From contig JACKDP010000001.1 in NCBI GenBank assembly GCA_020633435.1, positions 1,674,001-1,738,000 of the forward strand: a stretch of 64,000 nucleotides of DNA, given 5' to 3'. Every line of letters starts with the position of its first letter. Within the stretch, counting starts at the first letter, position 1. This DNA comes from Myxococcales bacterium (GTDB lineage Bacteria > Myxococcota_A > Bradymonadia > UBA7976 > UBA1532). The notes beneath the pieces are model-generated. The model saw nothing but the letters and a program-made list of their open reading frames with translations, did no database searches and was not told the DNA's origin. Made by a program: the position numbers and the translations under genes. Positions 29,807 to 38,525 of the stretch are shown one piece after another.

Positions 29807-31782
29807 AGCGCTTGATCTCGCTGATGATTCTCGCCGCCACCCCCGCCCTCGGCCAGCAGCCGGGGGACGTCTGCACCCCCGGGAGCGTCGCCGATCGGCC
29901 GGGCCTGGCCTGCCTGCCGTCCACCCTCCCCAACGGCCGCCGCGAGTGGGCCCTCGACCCGACCCACATCCTCAACGCCCGCGTGGGGGACTCGACCCTG
30001 AGCTCGGGCTGCGGCCGCGTCGGCAAGCTGCTCAGCCAGGTGCAGCCCGGCCAGCTCTACGGCCACACCGGCATCATGGTCGAGGACCGCTACGCGCTGC
30101 GCAACAGCACGGCGGCGGCGGATCGCATGCAGGCCTACCCCGTCGGCTCCTTCGGCGAACCCACCGACGGCTTCCGCACCGACGTGGTGCGCTTCGGCTG
30201 GCCCGGGACCATCACCCAGAGCGTCTCGGGCGCTTATGAGGGCGAGTACCTGTCCGACCCCGAGGACGGGAAGCGCTACCGCCTCAAGCCCTTCTCCGAT
30301 CGGCCCGACGCGAAGTGCGACCTGCAGGTGCCCGCCGCCGTGCTCAAGCCGGCCCCCGACGAGGAGCTGGCCCACCCCTGGGTCCGCCCGCTGCTGGCCG
30401 ACGCCGCCAAGGCGGCCGCCAAGATCGATGGCCACTACCGCTTCTATGGCTACACCGACGGCTCGCTCTTCGACGTCGCCCCGGCCGCCGCCGGCTGGGC
30501 CGCCGGCAGCGTGCCCACCGTCTGCTCGACGTTCGTGCGCGCGGCGATGAAGGCGGCGGGGGCCCAGCTCGAGGGCACCCTGGAGCCCACCGACTGCCTG
30601 GGAGACGCCGCCTGCGACGTGGGGACCGCCCTGCCCGACGCCTTCGACGGCATGTACCTGTACGACGAGGCCGAGCGCGCCGCGGCCGCGGCCTGGCTCA
30701 ACGCCGACCTGCTGGCCGAGGCCGAGGAGAAGGCGGGGATCGGCGGGGTGCTCTTCTTCGACGCCGCCTCCGACGTCGCCAACCAGATCACCAACTGCTT
30801 CGCCTTCGACTGGTGCGGCCACATCGACGACGGCGCCCGGGATCTCATGAACGCGGGCCTGGCCGCCGCCTGCGACGAGGAGGACGCCAAGGACAGCACC
30901 TGCTGGGCCCACCCCGGGGTGGGTCGCACCACCTCCCCCGATGACATGATGCGCTGGGATCCCCCCAGCCTGGGCGGGGTGTATGGCCACAAGGAAGACC
31001 TGGCCACGCGCCCCTCCGCCTACTTCGTGCAGCACCGCTGGCAGGCCGCCGCCGACTTCGGCGACGTGCACGGCGTGGTGCGCTACCAGGGCCAGGCCAT
31101 GGGCAAGGTCGAGGTCAACGCCGATGGCGTCTATGACTTCACCGACGTGGGCGGCCGCTACGCCGTGGTGGGCCTGCCCGCCGGGGCCCAGACGCTGCAG
31201 GCCTGCATCGCCCTGGACAATGGCACCCTGCTCGGGGGCGGCGTGGACGTGGATGTCGTCGCCGGCGATGACATCGAGGCCGACATCGACCTGCAGATCG
31301 TCCCGGCCTGCTGGGGCCCGCCCACCACGCGCTGGACGCGCCGCGTCAGCATCGGCGGGCAGTTCACCATCATCGACGATGAGTTCTGGACCGCCAACGA
31401 GGTCAAGACCTTCGACGTGGCCCCCCAGGAAGCCATCCTGCAGCCGCTGCCCGGCCTGGACCGCCACACCTTCACCTTCACGGCCTGTCATGGCGGTGAG
31501 GTCCGCGGTCAGTTCGAAGTCATCGCCACGCTGCGGGCCAAGGACGACCAGCCGGTGGTGGAGACGGTCATGAAGGTGGTCCTGCGCGAGGGCTCGAGCT
31601 GCGACCTGGACGAGGACGTGGAGCGTCGCTTCCAGACCGAGGCGGACGTGGGCCCCAGCGTGACCCATCTCTTCCACGAGACCATCGTCAGCAACGAGTG
31701 GGACTCCAACGACACCATCAAGACCCAGATCACCGTCACCAACCAGCCGGTCGAGGGGACGGACACCCTCGTCCTGCCCTGA
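29803..31782 (+). CDS. Exported permuted papain-fold (NlpC/P60-like) hydrolase with Cna-B-like domain
   Basis: 659 residues. The GTG start at 29803 overlaps the previous stop (GTGA), and a signal peptide (LISLMILAATPALG) follows. In permuted NlpC/P60 enzymes the catalytic His precedes the Cys. Here His88 lies in QLYGHTGIMVEDR and Cys241 in VPTVCSTFVRAAM, each with the expected surroundings. Relatives act on peptide, amide or thioester bonds in cell walls or lipids. Residues about 425-510 resemble a carboxypeptidase-regulatory/Cna-B beta-sandwich (VHGVVRYQGQAMGKVEV; YAVVGLPAGAQTL). A further beta domain ends the protein. I infer a secreted amidase or transferase whose substrate is unknown. Confidence 0.75.
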   Translation: MKRLISLMILAATPALGQQPGDVCTPGSVADRPGLACLPSTLPNGRREWALDPTHILNARVGDSTLSSGCGRVGKLLSQVQPGQLYGHTGIMVEDRYALRNSTAAADRMQAYPVGSFGEPTDGFRTDVVRFGWPGTITQSVSGAYEGEYLSDPEDGKRYRLKPFSDRPDAKCDLQVPAAVLKPAPDEELAHPWVRPLLADAAKAAAKIDGHYRFYGYTDGSLFDVAPAAAGWAAGSVPTVCSTFVRAAMKAAGAQLEGTLEPTDCLGDAACDVGTALPDAFDGMYLYDEAERAAAAAWLNADLLAEAEEKAGIGGVLFFDAASDVANQITNCFAFDWCGHIDDGARDLMNAGLAAACDEEDAKDSTCWAHPGVGRTTSPDDMMRWDPPSLGGVYGHKEDLATRPSAYFVQHRWQAAADFGDVHGVVRYQGQAMGKVEVNADGVYDFTDVGGRYAVVGLPAGAQTLQACIALDNGTLLGGGVDVDVVAGDDIEADIDLQIVPACWGPPTTRWTRRVSIGGQFTIIDDEFWTANEVKTFDVAPQEAILQPLPGLDRHTFTFTACHGGEVRGQFEVIATLRAKDDQPVVETVMKVVLREGSSCDLDEDVERRFQTEADVGPSVTHLFHETIVSNEWDSNDTIKTQITVTNQPVEGTDTLVLP

Positions 31783-31801
31783 CCCACCCCGGGAGCCTGC
31801 C

Positions 31802-32593
31802 ATGAGAGTGCTGACTGGCGCCGCCGCCCTCACCGGGGTGGCCCTCTGGGGGTGGTTCGCCCTCGCCCCGGCCCCCGAGGCCCGCCGCGTCGGGGTGGTC
31901 GCGCCCGCCGCGCCCGCCGCCCCCGCCACGGCGCCCTGGGAGACCATCGCGCCGCCCGGCCGGCCCGCGCTGGCCCGGCCGACGCCGGCCCGACCGGTCC
32001 GTGGAGGCGGGGGCGTGGCCGCCGCGCCCGCCGAGCTGACGGAGGAGGTCCTGGCCGTGGCCTACGATCTCTCGCCGGGGTCCCACGACCGCTACCGGGC
32101 CTTCATCGACACCCTGCGCCTCGATGGCCCGGGCTCGACGGCCCGGCTGGCGGCGGCCCTGGCGGCCCTCTCCCCGGCGGACCGGGCGGGCTCGCCGGGC
32201 CGGATGCTGCTGCACACGCTGGGCGAGGTCGGGCACCGCGACGCCCTGCCCGTCCTGGCCGAGGCCGCCCAGGCGCCGCTGCCCCCGAGCGACCGGCTCG
32301 ACCACCACTACGACCCCCGGGACGACGCCGCCCGGACGCGGGTCATGGCGGTGGAGGCCATGGAGGCCGTCGCCGTGCGCTACGGCGACGAGGCCCCCAT
32401 GGGGGCGCTGCGCCGGGTGCTCGACGCGCTCATCGACGAGCCGGACGCCCACCCGGCGGTCCTGGCCGCCGCGGCGTCCGCGCTGCGCCGGCACGCCCGG
32501 GATCCCGACGCGATGGCGGCCGACGTCGAGGCGCGGCTGCCGGCGGGCGCCGCCCACCTGGCCTACCTCGTCGATCTGGACGGCCCCCCCTGA
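31802..32593 (+). CDS. Exported helical-repeat (HEAT-like) protein
   Basis: 263 residues. ATG at 31802 with GGGAG upstream. The N-terminus has one hydrophobic helix (VLTGAAALTGVALWGWFALAP), an anchor or uncleaved signal, then a Pro/Ala/Arg linker to about residue 75. The remainder is helical with HEAT-like pairs (MLLHTLGEVGHRDALPVLAEAA; VMAVEAMEAVAVRYG; VLAAAASALRRHARDP). This suggests a protein-binding scaffold in the periplasm. It lies between the two hydrolases of the operon, 19 bp after one and 46 bp before the other. Confidence 0.7.
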   Translation: MRVLTGAAALTGVALWGWFALAPAPEARRVGVVAPAAPAAPATAPWETIAPPGRPALARPTPARPVRGGGGVAAAPAELTEEVLAVAYDLSPGSHDRYRAFIDTLRLDGPGSTARLAAALAALSPADRAGSPGRMLLHTLGEVGHRDALPVLAEAAQAPLPPSDRLDHHYDPRDDAARTRVMAVEAMEAVAVRYGDEAPMGALRRVLDALIDEPDAHPAVLAAAASALRRHARDPDAMAADVEARLPAGAAHLAYLVDLDGPP

Positions 32594-32639
32594 CCGATCA
32601 CCGACCGTTCCAATCCCTTGTTCTGAAAGGATTTCTGCG

Positions 32640-34469
32640 ATGAAGACCCTCTCCAGCCTCCTGGTGGCCGGCGCCCTGGCCGCCGCCGCCCCGGCCCGCG
32701 CCGACCTGATGTGCGATCTGCACGAGCTCTTCGACGACGGGGGCCTCGCCTGCCCCGCGCCGCGGACGCCCGCCGCCACCGGTGACGACGCGCTCTTCTT
32801 CCAGCGCGCCCTCGACGCCGACCCCGGCCTCGCCCAGGCGCTGCTCGACGAGCTGGACGCCGACGTGGACGCCCTGCGGGCCCCCGGGACCACCTTCGCC
32901 AACGATCTGGCCAACCGCGCCGGCCTGCTGCGCCGCTTCGTCAACGCCGGCATCCTCCTCGACCGGCTCACCGGCCCCGACGCCGAGCCCTGGCTCGAGT
33001 GGGTGACCGACTGGAGCGCCTGCGTCTGGTTCATGGCCCACTGCGGCGACAGCGGCGGCCTGCGGGGCGAGTCGAGCGGCATCGGCTCCATCGGCCTGAC
33101 CCCCATCGCCATGACCATCCTCAACCCCATCGAGCGGGCATCCGTCCTCGTCCACGAGGCGGGCCACTTCTTCGAGGCCCACATCAGCGACGACGACTGC
33201 CCCGCCCACGCGAGCTGCGACCTGTCCCTGGACGACGACGGCCCCCAGGCCAACCAGATCGACTTCCTCATGGACGCCAAGGCCCAGCTCGACGACCTGC
33301 CCGATCCGGCCTGGGCCGAGGTGCGGGTGGGCATCAACAGCAAGCTCAACCTGAACTTCGAGCGGCACCCGGGCTTCAACCTCGCCCGGCCCAACAGCGT
33401 CTACCGCGGGGCGTACCGCACCGTCGGCTTCGACGTGCGCGAGGGCTACACCCAGGCGACGCTCTTCCCCGACCCCGACGCCGTGCCCCTCGCCATCACC
33501 GGCCTCGGGCTGACCGTGGAGGACGACGTGGTGGTGCGCCTGCAGGTGCGCCGCCGGGCCGCGGCGGTCGACGGCACCCTGACCGGCGCCCCCACCACCC
33601 AGAACGTCGGCCTCCAGACCAGCGCCCCCCTGCAGCGGTCCGTGGATCTGCCCGACGGCTACGTCGCCACGGGCCTGAAGCTGCGGGCCACCGCCGACGG
33701 CGTCACCCACCTCGGCCTCGTGGGGCGGCGGCTCATCGCCCAGCCGGGGGGCGTCCTCACCGGCGAGATCACGGTCTGGGCCGCGGGCCTCTCCACGGCC
33801 GCCCCGGAGACCAGCTTCGTCGTCGGCTCGGGCGAGCTGCTCACCGGCCTGGGCCTGCGGATGCGGGACGGCAACCTGGACATCCACGCCTATAAATCCG
33901 AGCTGCCGCGCGGGTTTACGGCCACGGCCGGCGGCAGCGGCGGCCAGCCCTCGGCCACGTTCTGCGGCAGCGGCACCCGGGTCATCGGCGTGACGACGGG
34001 GGTCGAGGGGGCCGGCGCCGACCAGTCGGTGGGCTTCTTCGGCCTCATCTGCGCCCGCGACGCCGACGTCGACGCGGGCATGGCCCCGGCGCAGGCCGCC
34101 CGCACCCTGCTCTTCACCGGCTACTTCGACGACGACACCGGCCAGCTCCGGTCGGGCGGCGTGGCCAGCTACGCGACCATCGCGGCCCAGGGGCCGGCCG
34201 ACAAGCGTATCGACTTCTGCCCGGCCGGCGCGGCCGTCGAGCGCGTCGCGGTCTACCACGACCACCTGGTGCGCAAGGTCGCCTGGTTCTCGTGCACGAA
34301 CGGCAGCGTGGTGAGCGTCAACGCGGGCCGCGGCGTCGGCAGCTACACCCACCTCGCCTGCGACGCCGATCCGGTGACGGGGGCCGCACGGCCGCTCGTC
34401 GTCAACGGCCTGCGCGCCCGGTCGGGCTGGCGGCTGGACGCCCTCACCCTGCACTGCACGCCGGACTGA
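32640..34469 (+). CDS. Exported zincin-like metalloprotease candidate
   Basis: 609 residues. ATG at 32640 with AAAGGA upstream. Signal peptide ending APARAD. The helical N-terminal domain runs to about residue 165. The helix RASVLVHEAGHFFEAH contains HEAGH (172-176) and His181, a zinc-metalloprotease type motif; the third ligand is not certain. The C-terminal half (about 290-609) is beta-rich with repeated short motifs (GYVATGLKLRATADGVTHLG; ELLTGLGLRMRDGNL; LRARSGWRLDALTLHC), like the repeated beta units of a jacalin- or lectin-type binding domain. It closes the operon with the permuted papain-fold protein. A secreted two-hydrolase set is inferred. Confidence 0.72.
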   Translation: MKTLSSLLVAGALAAAAPARADLMCDLHELFDDGGLACPAPRTPAATGDDALFFQRALDADPGLAQALLDELDADVDALRAPGTTFANDLANRAGLLRRFVNAGILLDRLTGPDAEPWLEWVTDWSACVWFMAHCGDSGGLRGESSGIGSIGLTPIAMTILNPIERASVLVHEAGHFFEAHISDDDCPAHASCDLSLDDDGPQANQIDFLMDAKAQLDDLPDPAWAEVRVGINSKLNLNFERHPGFNLARPNSVYRGAYRTVGFDVREGYTQATLFPDPDAVPLAITGLGLTVEDDVVVRLQVRRRAAAVDGTLTGAPTTQNVGLQTSAPLQRSVDLPDGYVATGLKLRATADGVTHLGLVGRRLIAQPGGVLTGEITVWAAGLSTAAPETSFVVGSGELLTGLGLRMRDGNLDIHAYKSELPRGFTATAGGSGGQPSATFCGSGTRVIGVTTGVEGAGADQSVGFFGLICARDADVDAGMAPAQAARTLLFTGYFDDDTGQLRSGGVASYATIAAQGPADKRIDFCPAGAAVERVAVYHDHLVRKVAWFSCTNGSVVSVNAGRGVGSYTHLACDADPVTGAARPLVVNGLRARSGWRLDALTLHCTPD

Positions 34470-34549
34470 CCGGGGGGCCGGGCCGGGGGCGGCTTGGGGC
34501 TGGTCGCCCCCGTCCGACCGTCTATAGTGCCAGCGAAGGGGGGGGTAGC

Positions 34550-35311
34550 GTGGAGCTTGACGACCCGACGCTGGATCGACTGCTGGCCACCCGCCCCCCG
34601 CGGGGGTCGGGGGGCGATCCGCCCGGCGACGACGCCGATGAGCCGCTGGACGACGGCCTGCTGCTCGCCTGGCGGGCCGGTCGCCTGGCCCCCGAGGCCG
34701 TCGAGGCCGTGGAGGCCCGGCTCGCCCGGGATCCCGAGGCCCGCGCCCTCGCCGCGGCCCTGGCCACGTGGCCGCCCGAGGCCGTCCTGCAGCGCGCCCG
34801 CGCCGCCCTGCCCGGCCAGGCCCGCCCCGTCGCGTGGCTGGCCCTCGCGGCCGGCCTGCTGCTCGCTGCCTTCGGCGCCTGGGTGTTCCTGGCCCGCGAC
34901 GTCGCCCCCGGCCCCGCCTACACCGCCGGCCCGCTCCAGGGCGGGGTGCGCACGCTGATGGCCGAGGACGCCCCCGACACCGGCGTCTTCCTGCCCACCA
35001 GCGCCCTGCGCGTGGTCCTGACCCCCGCCACCCCGGGCGCGCCGCCCCCCGTGGCCGTCTACGCCGATCGGGGCGGGCCGACGCTCACCCGCGTCGCCGC
35101 CCGGATCGATCCCGGGGAGGGCGGCGTCTTCCGCGTCGTGATCGGCGCCGGCGAGGCCTTCGGCGAGGCGTTCGGCCCGCGGCGCCTCGTCATCGCCCTC
35201 GGGCCCCTGGACGCCCCCGCCACCCTGGCCTGGGACGAGCGCCCCCAGGCCGGCCTCACCTGGCTGGCCCTGCCCGTCGACTACCGCCGCTCCATCGAGG
35301 AAACCCCATGA
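34550..35311 (+). CDS. Membrane anti-sigma-factor-like protein
   Basis: 253 residues. The GTG at 34550 follows a G-run ribosome site; TATAGT at 34523-34528 could be the -10. Residues 34-75 (DDGLLLAWRAGRLAPEAVEA; RLARDPEARALAAALA) look like the helical cytoplasmic domain of anti-sigma factors without the zinc Cys/His. One transmembrane helix lies at 93-115 (VAWLALAAGLLLAAFGAWVF). About 140 beta-rich residues follow outside the membrane (LRVVLTPATPGAPPPVAVYA; RLVIALGPLD). The gene overlaps the subtilase gene (ATGA), and two genes later comes a sigma factor. I infer that it holds that sigma factor and is cut by one of the proteases. Confidence 0.65.
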   Translation: MELDDPTLDRLLATRPPRGSGGDPPGDDADEPLDDGLLLAWRAGRLAPEAVEAVEARLARDPEARALAAALATWPPEAVLQRARAALPGQARPVAWLALAAGLLLAAFGAWVFLARDVAPGPAYTAGPLQGGVRTLMAEDAPDTGVFLPTSALRVVLTPATPGAPPPVAVYADRGGPTLTRVAARIDPGEGGVFRVVIGAGEAFGEAFGPRRLVIALGPLDAPATLAWDERPQAGLTWLALPVDYRRSIEETP

Positions 35312-37893
35312 AACTCCTGGCCTTTCTCGGCCTGCTCGCGCTCACGGGCTGCAACCCCGTCGGCGGCCCCGTCATCAACGGCGGGCTGCCTGACGTCGGC
35401 CTGCCCGTCGCCGACGCCGCGGCGCTGGACGCGGCGGCGCCCGACGCCGAGGCCCCCGAGGCGCCCCTGGGCGGCGTCCTGCTCGACATCCGGTCGGTGG
35501 CCCCGTGCAACTGCGAGCACTCCGCCGCCTGCGTCTCGGCCTGCCGCGCCGCCGAGGGCCTGGACGGCCCCCTCGCCGCCTACGACCGCCGCTTCTGGGA
35601 GCTGCGCTTCTACCCCGTCGCCCAGGGCCCCACGGCCCCCCTCGGCCTGCCCGCCGATCACGACGTCACCGCCACGGGCCCGGCCCTGGCCGGGGCCTGC
35701 CGCGACGACCGCCTGTTCATCCACTTCCCCGCCGCCGACTTCCCGGAGGTGCCGGCCTTCCCCCTCGCCGACTTCCAGGACGCCCTCGCGCCCGCCCTGC
35801 GGGGCTGGTGGTTCGAGGGCGAGGACGCGCCGGATCCGCGGCCCGGGCGGGACGCGCGCTGGCTGCGCCTGAGCGCCGCCGGGCGGTGCGCGGCGGTGGC
35901 GGCGGTGCGCGCCGCGGCGGAGAGCCTGGCCCCGGGGGCGCGCGTGGGGCGCGTCTGCGAGCTGGCCCCGAGCCTCGTCCCCGAGATCTACGCCGGCCCC
36001 GCCGTGGACTGGCACCTGCGCCGCATCGACGCCCGGGTGCCGCCCCACCAGCCGGGGGAGGCCCAGCCCGCGCCCCCCGCCCTGCCCGAGGCGGGCCCGG
36101 CGGGCCCGGTGGACGTGCTGATGTTCGACGACGGCCTGGCGGCCGCGGGCCCCCTCGGCGTGCGCACCCGCGCCGTCGATCCCTACGACGCGGCCCCCGC
36201 GGGCCCCGCCGGCCCCCACGGCGACCGCATGGCGGCCCTCATCCGCCAGGTCACCGGCCTGGGATCGGCCGTCCGGGTCTTCGCCTGGCGCGTCGTCGAC
36301 GCCACCGGCCGCGGCACGACCCACGACCTGGCCGCCGCCCTCATCGACGCCCTGCACGTCCAGGCGCGCGACCAGCCCGCCCTCATCAACCTGAGCATCG
36401 GCTGGCCCGCCGGCCTCAACACGCCGCGGCTGATCTGGACGGAGACGGCCCGGCCCGACTCCCCCTACGCCTGCGGCTCGCCGGACGCCGAGGATCCGGG
36501 GGCGGTCTTCGAGGACGCCGCCGGCGAGGCCGTCCGCCACCTGCTGGCCCAGGCCGAGGCCCAGGGCATCGCCACCTTCGCCGCCGCCGGCAACCGCCCG
36601 GGCCGGCCGGCCTTCCAGCGGCCGACCCCCGTCGAGGACTACGGCGCTCCGTTCGTCACCGACGCCTGCCTGAGCAAGCTGCCCAACCCGACGCCCTGGT
36701 TCTTCCCGGGGGAGTGGGGCTACACGCCCGGGTCCTGCACCGTGGCCGGCGGCGCCGTGGGCGGCCAGCGCTACCCCGTGGTCGCCGTCAGCGGGACGGA
36801 CGCCTTCGATCAGCCAGCCCGGGGCACCCTCGCCGAGACCCCCCTCGTGGCGCCGGGCATGCAGGTCTACGCCGGCTTCGACGGGCAGCCCCCCATCGTC
36901 CCCGGGGCCCTCGTCACGGGCAGCTCGGCCGCCACGGCCCTCACCAGCGCCGTCGCCGCCCGCCTCCAGGCCCGGCGCCTCGCCGCGGGCCAGCCCGCCC
37001 TCGCCCCCCAGACCCTCGCCCGCCTCCTCTGGCTGACGGGGGAGGCCGTCGGCCGCACAGGCCGGGCCCTGCTCAACCTGCCCCCGGTGCGCCGCCTCTC
37101 GCTCTGCCAGGCCGAGGCCACGCTGGCCTGCGCCGACGCCGCCTGCCCGGGCGGTGGCCTGGTGGCCTGCCTCGAGCGGCCCGAGCTCGCCGTCTACCCG
37201 ACGCCCTTCACCCCCGTCGTCCTGGACGGCAACCCCGGGGCCCCCGGCTGCGCGCCGTGCTTCGCGGCCTGCCTCGCCGCGGCCGAGGTGGACTGCGCCG
37301 GGGACGTCGCGCCCCCCGCGCCCGCCGAGGCCGGCCTGGCCCGCCTCGCGACGTGCTTCGGGGGGGATTGCCCTCTGCCCGAGGGCGCCATGGACGACGG
37401 CGCGCCCCTCCTCATCGAGAGCGCGGCCCTGGACGCGCCCCCCCTCCCGTTCGAGGTGGACGACGACGAGCGGCTGGCCGACGCCTACGAGCTCGGCGGC
37501 CTGGGCCCCCAGCCCATCGCGCCTATCTGCCCGGACTGCTTGATGATTGTGGACTTTCCCGGGGGCGCGGGCACCCTGCATGTGCGCCTCGATCCGGCGC
37601 TCCTGGGCAGCAGCCCGCCCCTGGCCACCCTGCAGACCGCCTATGTGGTGGTGCAGCACGCGGCGGGGGTCACGTGGGTCCCCGTCTACGGCCCCGGCGT
37701 CGCGACGGGCTGGACCGCGGGCACCTACATCCGGGTCGACGACCTCGCCTTCGGCAGCGTCCTGGCGACGCCGGCCGCCTGGTCGGGGGCCCACGCCAGC
37801 TTCGTGGCCAAGATCAAGATCGAGCAGGGCAAGCAGGTCGGCCAGATCTACCTGGACGAGAGCCCCCTCCTCCTGAAGGTGTACGGCCCCTGA
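35308..37893 (+). CDS. Subtilisin-like (S8) lipoprotein protease
   Basis: 861 residues. The ATG overlaps the previous stop (ATGA). Lipobox LTGC (Cys15), then an Asp/Ala linker. The S8 catalytic set is recognisable in order: Asp274 or Asp275 in VLMFDDGL, His304 in GPHGDRMAALI, Asn429 in FAAAGNRPG (oxyanion), and Ser540 in GALVTGSSAATALTSAVA. The last position is GSS rather than the usual GTS, still with the small-residue helix. Residues 55-245 form an N-terminal domain with Cys clusters, possibly a propeptide. After the protease there is a Cys-rich section (AEATLACADAACPGG) and a beta C-terminus. I infer an envelope protease that processes the anti-sigma-like partner or itself. It shares an operon with the sigma factor and the CHAT protease. 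Confidence 0.85.
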   Translation: MKLLAFLGLLALTGCNPVGGPVINGGLPDVGLPVADAAALDAAAPDAEAPEAPLGGVLLDIRSVAPCNCEHSAACVSACRAAEGLDGPLAAYDRRFWELRFYPVAQGPTAPLGLPADHDVTATGPALAGACRDDRLFIHFPAADFPEVPAFPLADFQDALAPALRGWWFEGEDAPDPRPGRDARWLRLSAAGRCAAVAAVRAAAESLAPGARVGRVCELAPSLVPEIYAGPAVDWHLRRIDARVPPHQPGEAQPAPPALPEAGPAGPVDVLMFDDGLAAAGPLGVRTRAVDPYDAAPAGPAGPHGDRMAALIRQVTGLGSAVRVFAWRVVDATGRGTTHDLAAALIDALHVQARDQPALINLSIGWPAGLNTPRLIWTETARPDSPYACGSPDAEDPGAVFEDAAGEAVRHLLAQAEAQGIATFAAAGNRPGRPAFQRPTPVEDYGAPFVTDACLSKLPNPTPWFFPGEWGYTPGSCTVAGGAVGGQRYPVVAVSGTDAFDQPARGTLAETPLVAPGMQVYAGFDGQPPIVPGALVTGSSAATALTSAVAARLQARRLAAGQPALAPQTLARLLWLTGEAVGRTGRALLNLPPVRRLSLCQAEATLACADAACPGGGLVACLERPELAVYPTPFTPVVLDGNPGAPGCAPCFAACLAAAEVDCAGDVAPPAPAEAGLARLATCFGGDCPLPEGAMDDGAPLLIESAALDAPPLPFEVDDDERLADAYELGGLGPQPIAPICPDCLMIVDFPGGAGTLHVRLDPALLGSSPPLATLQTAYVVVQHAAGVTWVPVYGPGVATGWTAGTYIRVDDLAFGSVLATPAAWSGAHASFVAKIKIEQGKQVGQIYLDESPLLLKVYGP

Positions 37894-38525
37894 TGCTGCT
37901 CGCCTTCGTCCTGCTCGCCCTGGCGGCCGGCCACCCCGACGTGGTCCTCGTCGCCCAGGCCCTCGCCGGGAAGGCCGCCGCCGGGCGCCTGCTCACCGCG
38001 CGCCTGCTGCCGGTCATCCACGCGCGCTGCCGCGTCTTCCTGGCGCGGCGGGCGAGCGGGCGGCTGGGGGCCAAGGACGCCGACGATCTGGCCCAGGAGG
38101 TCTGGCTGGCGCTCCTGGCCAACGACGGCCACGCGCTGCGGGCGTACGACCCGGAGCGGGGCATGAGCCTGGAGGGCTACGTCGGCCTCCTCTCGCGCCG
38201 CCAGCTCTGGCGCAACGTCGACGCGCTCCAGGCCCAGAAGCGCGGGCCGGGCGCCGAGCTGCACGACGCCGAGGCGGCCGGGCGGGTGGCGGCGGTGGGC
38301 GATCCCGAGGCGCACGTCCTGGGGCAGGAGCTGGCGGCGGCGCTGCACGGGCACCTGGAGGCGGAGCTGCCCACCCGCGGCCGCCTCGTCCTCGCCGCGC
38401 TCTACGAGGACGGCCACGACGCCGAGCAGGTGGCCGGCCTCCTCGGGGTGAGCCGCCAGGTCATCTACAACTGGCAGCAACGCATCCGCGCGCTCGCCCG
38501 GCGCTTCCTGGCCGAGCACGCGTGA
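37893..38525 (+). CDS. ECF-like sigma-70 family factor
   Basis: 210 residues. The start overlaps the subtilase stop by one base (TGATG). Region 2 shows DADDLAQEVWLALL (62-75) and then YDPERGMSLEGYVGLLSRRQ. Region 4 is TRGRLVLAALYEDGHDAEQV with LLGVSRQVIYNWQQRI as the recognition helix-turn-helix. The first 13 residues are unusually hydrophobic (MLLAFVLLALAAG); a GTG about 17 codons later (37942) would give a more ordinary ECF length. Sitting between a protease gene and a TPR-CHAT gene, behind a membrane anti-sigma-like gene, it is the likely output of the cassette. Confidence 0.82.
   Translation: MLLAFVLLALAAGHPDVVLVAQALAGKAAAGRLLTARLLPVIHARCRVFLARRASGRLGAKDADDLAQEVWLALLANDGHALRAYDPERGMSLEGYVGLLSRRQLWRNVDALQAQKRGPGAELHDAEAAGRVAAVGDPEAHVLGQELAAALHGHLEAELPTRGRLVLAALYEDGHDAEQVAGLLGVSRQVIYNWQQRIRALARRFLAEHA

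Noticed and set aside
31736..33394. Minus-strand frame of about 550 codons opposite the exported-protein operon
   Set aside because: It crosses several real genes with good starts and signal peptides and has no coherent domain.
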